A DNA stretch of 9,241 nt from Gemmatimonadota bacterium (GTDB taxonomy: Bacteria > Gemmatimonadota > Gemmatimonadetes > Longimicrobiales > RSA9): contig VEPF01000225.1 of the NCBI GenBank assembly GCA_012027055.1, positions 1-9,241 on the forward strand. Direction: 5' to 3'. Under the pieces are notes generated by a model. The model made no database searches. It was not told where the DNA came from and saw only the letters and a program-made list of their open reading frames with translations. This document shows, one piece after another, positions 5,881-9,241 of this stretch; position 1 is the stretch's first letter, and each line of letters opens with the position of its first letter. Made by a program: the position numbers and the translations under genes.

Positions 5881-8184
5881 ATGAACCTGCGCCACCTCCT
5901 GTCGACGATTGTCGCGGTACTGCTGTTGCCGGGTGCCGCCGGTGCCCAGCGGCCGGATTTCCTGCCGCTGCGCGACTCCATCGCGCAGCTCACTGACGTG
6001 GTGCAGCTGCAGCGCCTGGAGCGCAGCCTGGAGATGCCGGGTGTGGCCCGCACGCTGGCGCCCGTCATCCGGCGTGGCCTGCTGGCGCTGCGGAGCTGGG
6101 AGCTCTCGGGCGACCGCGCCGATGCGGATCGCGCGCGCGAGACTTTCCAGGTGGCAGTCCAACGTTTCCCCCGGGAGCCCTGGAGCCACTACGGGCTCGC
6201 GCTCGCGCTCGCCCACGGCCCCGAGGTTCGCCTGCCGGTGCTCGGCGGCGCTCTGCCGCAGGTCACCCTGGGCCAGACCGTGGCGGAGATCTTCAAACGC
6301 GATCCCCGCTCCCGGGCGAGGCGCGCGCTCCGCGAGGCGCTCGGCATCGATCCGGGCTTCGGCCCGGCCGCGGTGCTGCTGGCGCGGCTGGCCCTCGATG
6401 ATGCCCGCGACCAGGAGTTGGTCAGGGAGGCGCGCGGCGCGCTGCTCCAGGCCCGGCAGGCCGGAGACCGCTCCACCGCCACTGCCCAGACCCTGGCCGC
6501 CGTCGCGACCGCGCTCGGCAACTACGCGGCCGCGGCCCGGGCCGCCGCGGGGGCGGAGGGCGAGGCCGCGGGCGTGCTCCGCAGCCGCGGCATTGCCCTC
6601 CTGCTGCAGGGCAGCGAAGCGCCAGGTTATGCCGCCTATCGGCGCGGCATCGACCTGCTCACCGACGACGCCGCCGGGCCGTACTACGGCGATCTCACCG
6701 TGCTGCTCACTCCGCAGGAAGCCGCCGAATGGCGGGTGGCCAGCACCGTGGACGCGCAGCGCGCCTGGCTGGCCCGCTTCTGGGACCGGCGTGCCGCCGA
6801 GGCCGGCGTGACGCCGGCCGCGCGGGTGGGCGAGCACTTCCGCCGCCTGGCCCTCGCGCGCGCGTCCTACGTCCGCCAAGCCCGCCGTGGCTCCGAGAGC
6901 GCGGGCGGCCTGCTCGGCGAGACGGCCGTGGGCGAGCACGTCTTCGACGACCGCGGCGTGGTGCTGATCCGCCACGGCGTGCCGCGGCAGATCGTCAGCA
7001 GCCGCCAGCGCGGCCTGCTTCCCAACGAGAGCTGGATCTACGACCTGCCCGGCATCGGCCCGCAGCTCTTCCATTTCGTGGCGCTGCGCGGCGCCCAGGA
7101 CTACACCCTGGTGGGCGACCTGCTCGACGCGCTCGACGCCCGGGCACCGCTCACTGCGGTCGAACGACAACGCGCGGTCATGGCGCTCATCGAGGACCGC
7201 GCCAATTACGAGCCCGGCTACCGCGCGGCCATGGGCCGGCTGCGCAGCCTGCTCGGCATCGCCTATGCCGATGGCAGCCCCGCCGTGCCGCTCGACGGCA
7301 CCGAGGTCCGCAGCATCCTGGAACGCGTGGATGCCGACTACCGCCGGGGCGCCCGCGCTGCCCTGCGCACCGACACCTACGCCCACGCCTACGAAGGCGC
7401 CCTCGCCTTCGAGCAGGACCTGTTCACCTTCCGCACCCCGTTCGGCCGCACCGACCTGACCGCGGCCTTCGCGATCCCCGCCGAGGAGCTCGAGCCCCTG
7501 GTCGGCAGCGGCGGCACCGAGTACGCGCTCCGCCTCTCCGTGATCCTGACCGACACCCTGCAGGACGTGGTCACCCGCGCCGATACCGCCCGCACGCTGC
7601 GCGTCGATGGACCGCTCGGCCGCGGCGACTTCCTCCGCACCTTCGTCACTCTGCCGGTGATTCCTTCCGAGCACACCGTCTACCGGGTGGTCGTGGAGGA
7701 TGTGGTGGGCGGCCGCGGCAGCGTGCGTGCCGGCGGCGCCACTATGCGGGACTACAGCGGCACCAGCCTGCAGGTGAGCGACGTGGTGCTCGCCCGTCCC
7801 GACAGCGTGGGCGACTGGCGCCGCGGGGACGTGGGACTCGACCTGCTGCTGCCCCGCCGCTTCGGGCCGGACCGGCCGGTCACCATCTTCTACGAGCTCT
7901 ACAACCTGCCCGCGGACACCCCCTACGGCACCGAGATCACCGTCGAGCCCACCGACCGCGGTGGCCTCTTCGACCGGGGCAAGGGCGTGATCGGCCTCGG
8001 CCCCGACCGGATCCGCCTCCGCTTCGACGACGTCGCCCGCTCCGACCGGGAGGGCGTGGCCCAGGAGGTGCGCCGACTCGCGTCCGCACTCGGCAAAGGC
8101 AGCTACAGCCTCACCATCACCGTCACCAACCGCCGCACCGGCGAAAGCGCAACCACCCGCACCAGCTTCAACGTCAGCGGCTGA
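5881..8184 (+). CDS. Exported GWxTD-type domain protein with N-terminal helical repeats
   Basis: A 767-residue exported protein. Residues 1-22 are a signal peptide (LLSTIVAVLLLPGAAGA|Q), which supports the ATG at 5881 although the ribosome binding site is poor. Residues about 60-280 are Ala- and Leu-rich helices resembling TPR repeats, such as ARETFQVAVQRFPREPWSHYGLALAL. The middle follows the pattern of the GWxTD domain: a FWDRR segment (300-304), then FDDRGVVLIRHGVP (355-368), then NESWIYDLPG (382-391). The name-giving Gly-Trp-x-Thr-Asp is degenerate; the sequence before RG reads EHVFDD. The C-terminal part, about 624-767, is beta-rich with SDVVLA (633-638) and FYELYNL (670-676), as in other GWxTD proteins. 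No enzymatic role is established for this family. The gene is divergent from the receptor, and its stop codon is the first base triplet of a 66-bp tandem repeat. The family assignment is from recalled pattern and is fairly sure. Confidence 0.85.
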   Translation: MNLRHLLSTIVAVLLLPGAAGAQRPDFLPLRDSIAQLTDVVQLQRLERSLEMPGVARTLAPVIRRGLLALRSWELSGDRADADRARETFQVAVQRFPREPWSHYGLALALAHGPEVRLPVLGGALPQVTLGQTVAEIFKRDPRSRARRALREALGIDPGFGPAAVLLARLALDDARDQELVREARGALLQARQAGDRSTATAQTLAAVATALGNYAAAARAAAGAEGEAAGVLRSRGIALLLQGSEAPGYAAYRRGIDLLTDDAAGPYYGDLTVLLTPQEAAEWRVASTVDAQRAWLARFWDRRAAEAGVTPAARVGEHFRRLALARASYVRQARRGSESAGGLLGETAVGEHVFDDRGVVLIRHGVPRQIVSSRQRGLLPNESWIYDLPGIGPQLFHFVALRGAQDYTLVGDLLDALDARAPLTAVERQRAVMALIEDRANYEPGYRAAMGRLRSLLGIAYADGSPAVPLDGTEVRSILERVDADYRRGARAALRTDTYAHAYEGALAFEQDLFTFRTPFGRTDLTAAFAIPAEELEPLVGSGGTEYALRLSVILTDTLQDVVTRADTARTLRVDGPLGRGDFLRTFVTLPVIPSEHTVYRVVVEDVVGGRGSVRAGGATMRDYSGTSLQVSDVVLARPDSVGDWRRGDVGLDLLLPRRFGPDRPVTIFYELYNLPADTPYGTEITVEPTDRGGLFDRGKGVIGLGPDRIRLRFDDVARSDREGVAQEVRRLASALGKGSYSLTITVTNRRTGESATTRTSFNVSG

Positions 8185-8313
8185 GGCACCTTCCCTTGCG
8201 AGCGGACCGCCCGGAGGCGGTCCGCCCAGGCCTTGCAGGTGCCGACCTGAGGCACCTTCCCTTGCGAGCGGACCGCCCGGAGGCGGTCCGCCCAGGCCTT
8301 GCAGGTGCCGACC
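8182..8313. repeat. Two identical 66-bp tandem repeats with nested inverted repeats
   Basis: Copies at 8182-8247 and 8248-8313 are identical along their whole length. Each has outer arms GGCACCT and AGGTGCC (8185-8191 with 8237-8243; 8251-8257 with 8303-8309) and a perfect inner 10-bp stem, GCGGACCGCC with GGCGGTCCGC (8202-8211 with 8216-8225; 8268-8277 with 8282-8291). The inner loop is CGGA on the plus strand and UCCG in minus-strand RNA. The array sits between two convergent genes. It resembles REP/BIME-type intergenic hairpin elements in general form, but I do not recognise the unit. Confidence 0.93.
8185..8309. terminator. Possible bidirectional transcription end between convergent genes
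   Basis: Stable hairpins directly after the plus-strand stop codon, and 245-370 nt beyond the minus-strand trpE stop codon, could stop or protect the 3' ends of both transcripts. There is no U-run after any of the stems on either strand, so they do not meet the usual intrinsic terminator form. A role in Rho-independent termination is therefore only possible; 3' end protection is equally likely. Confidence 0.3.
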
Positions 8314-8359
8314 TGAGGCACCCATCCCTGCGAGCGGACCGCCCGGCAGCGGTCCGCCC
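8314..8359. repeat. Third, decayed copy of the 66-bp repeat
   Basis: This copy keeps the first roughly 46 nt of the unit in register, without gaps, with a few substitutions. The inner arms are at 8334-8343 and 8348-8357. The innermost pair has changed from C-G to a C-A mismatch on the plus strand, which is a U-G wobble in minus-strand RNA. The outer right arm is missing because homology ends near 8359. Being the terminal copy, it looks older than the two identical ones. Confidence 0.85.
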
Positions 8360-8553
8360 GGATGCTGGACCGAGAACAGAACCTCAGCTGGCATCAAGAA
8401 AAGCGACTTCGGCGTGGGCAATACGGAGCCGGGACGCGTTGCGCGCGCGGCCGGCCATTGCGGGAGAACGTCTGAAGGGCGCGGCCTGTGACAGCCTGCG
8501 GCAGAGCCAGGGACCAACGGCCTAGCGCCAAGAGAGACAGAAGCGACAAGGGG
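8360..8553. other. Intergenic stretch with no recognised gene
   Basis: These 194 nt lie between the decayed repeat copy and the trpE stop codon. I see no open frame with a convincing start and ribosome binding site, no tRNA-like cloverleaf and no hairpin followed by a T-run. The reading frames that cross it are extensions of non-coding frames from the neighbouring genes. Confidence 0.6.
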
Positions 8554-9241
8554 TTAGGTCGTATCAGACGTTTCCGGCTGGACGCCAGCCACGACACGCA
8601 GGAGGGCGCGGGCCTTGGCCAGGGTTTCCTCGTACTCCCGGGCGGGCACGGAATCGGCCACGATGCCGGCGCCGGCCTGGACCCAGGCTTCCCCGTCCCG
8701 CGCCACCAGGGTACGGATGGCGATACCGGTATCGAGGCTCCGGCCGCCCCAGCCGAAGTAGCCGACCGCCCCGGCGTACACGCCACGGCGGACGGGCTCC
8801 AGCTCGTCGATGATCTCCATGGCGCGGACCTTGGGGGCGCCGGAGACGGTACCGGCCGGGAAGCAGGCGCGGAAGACGTCGAGGGCGTCGAGGCCGGGGC
8901 GCAGCTCGCCGTCCACCTGGCTGACCAGGTGGAGCACGTGGCTGTAGCGCTCGACCTGCATGAAGCTGCTGACCCGGACGGAGCCGTAGGTGCTGACGCG
9001 GCCGACGTCGTTGCGGCCGAGGTCCACGAGCATCAGGTGTTCCGCGCGCTCCTTGGGATCGGCCAGCAGCTCGGCGGTGAGGGCGGCGTCGGCGGCCTCG
9101 TCGGCGCCGCGCGGCCTGGTTCCGGCGATGGGTCGGACCGTGACCCGGCCAGCCTCCAGCCGGACCAGCACTTCGGGCGACGAGCCCACCAGCGCGAGCC
9201 CGTCCAGCTCCAGGAAGAACAGGTAGGGCGCCGGGTACTCG
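8554..9241 (-). CDS. trpE: Anthranilate synthase component I, C-terminal part (N-terminus off window)
   Basis: The last 228 codons of trpE; the gene continues past the right edge. The enzyme converts chorismate, with ammonia from the glutamine amidotransferase TrpG, to anthranilate and pyruvate in the first step of tryptophan synthesis, in the cytoplasm. The chorismate-binding fold is clear: GSSPEVLVRLE, PIAGTRPRG (9106-9132), HLMLVDLGRNDVGRV, ERYSHVLHLVSQVDGEL, FPAGTVSGAPKVRAMEII, and the C-terminal VQAGAGIVADSVP. The Ala in PIAGT separates it from aminodeoxychorismate synthase PabB, which typically has Lys in that position. The protein ends in TSDTT with no fused TrpG domain. It is the last gene of its unit here, converging on the GWxTD-type gene. 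The tryptophan feedback site and any trp leader lie outside the window. Confidence 0.95.
   Translation of the reverse strand, partial: EYPAPYLFFLELDGLALVGSSPEVLVRLEAGRVTVRPIAGTRPRGADEAADAALTAELLADPKERAEHLMLVDLGRNDVGRVSTYGSVRVSSFMQVERYSHVLHLVSQVDGELRPGLDALDVFRACFPAGTVSGAPKVRAMEIIDELEPVRRGVYAGAVGYFGWGGRSLDTGIAIRTLVARDGEAWVQAGAGIVADSVPAREYEETLAKARALLRVVAGVQPETSDTT

Noticed and set aside
8103..8321. Small minus-strand frame encoding a 22-residue repeat peptide
   Set aside because: The peptide repeat arises only because the DNA unit is 66 bp and lacks stops in several frames. The underlying signal is palindromic DNA, and the frame overlaps the end of a real gene.
8182..8359. CRISPR array
   Set aside because: The copies are directly adjacent with no unique spacers, and the full 66-bp unit repeats.
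5548..8517. Minus-strand open frame of 989 codons opposite the GWxTD-type gene
   Set aside because: Low-complexity Gly/Ala/Val/Glu-rich translation that runs through both the intergenic region and the repeat array; no start signal or domain. It is a shadow of the plus-strand gene.
8440..8520. tRNA-like stretch ending in GGGACCA
   Set aside because: No cloverleaf arms, T-loop sequence or matching acceptor stem could be found.

Overview
The window is about two-thirds G+C and almost fully coding. It reads as chromosomal DNA of a diderm (Gram-negative) bacterium: it has a TonB-dependent outer-membrane receptor and three exported proteins with classical signal peptides. A receptor with an N-terminal carboxypeptidase-regulatory-like domain, a GWxTD-type protein and very high G+C together suggest Gemmatimonadota or a neighbouring environmental phylum. 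That placement is inference; no marker gene such as rRNA is present.

Layout. (1) Positions 1-5770 hold a minus-strand transcription unit. It has a clear sigma70-type promoter (TTGACA, 17 nt, TACACT; 5741-5769), then a leader of about 175 nt that can fold and ends in a strong ribosome binding site inside a perfect 12-bp palindrome. Next comes a 1092-residue TonB-dependent receptor (2280-5558), a 75-nt gap with a hairpin, and a large exported protein with eight paired cysteines and a fibronectin-III-like domain (2204 to beyond the left edge). (2) A 322-nt divergent intergenic region separates this unit from a plus-strand gene (5881-8184) for a 767-residue exported GWxTD-family protein whose signature motif is degenerate. 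(3) From the stop codon of that gene, at 8182, runs a tandem array of a 66-bp unit: two identical copies and one decayed copy. Each unit contains nested inverted repeats. (4) After about 190 nt with no recognisable gene, the 3' end of a minus-strand trpE (anthranilate synthase component I) runs off the right edge.

Functional reading. The receptor and the exported protein behind it look like an outer-membrane uptake or secretion pair, comparable in arrangement only to SusC/SusD. The substrate cannot be told from the sequence. The GWxTD gene is divergently transcribed and may share the intergenic control region. trpE is a core biosynthetic gene that converges on the GWxTD gene, with the hairpin array between them. 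The least explained parts are the 66-bp array, the structured leader of the receptor, the cysteine-paired exported protein, and the degenerate GWxTD protein. I see no mobile element, CRISPR array, tRNA or rRNA.
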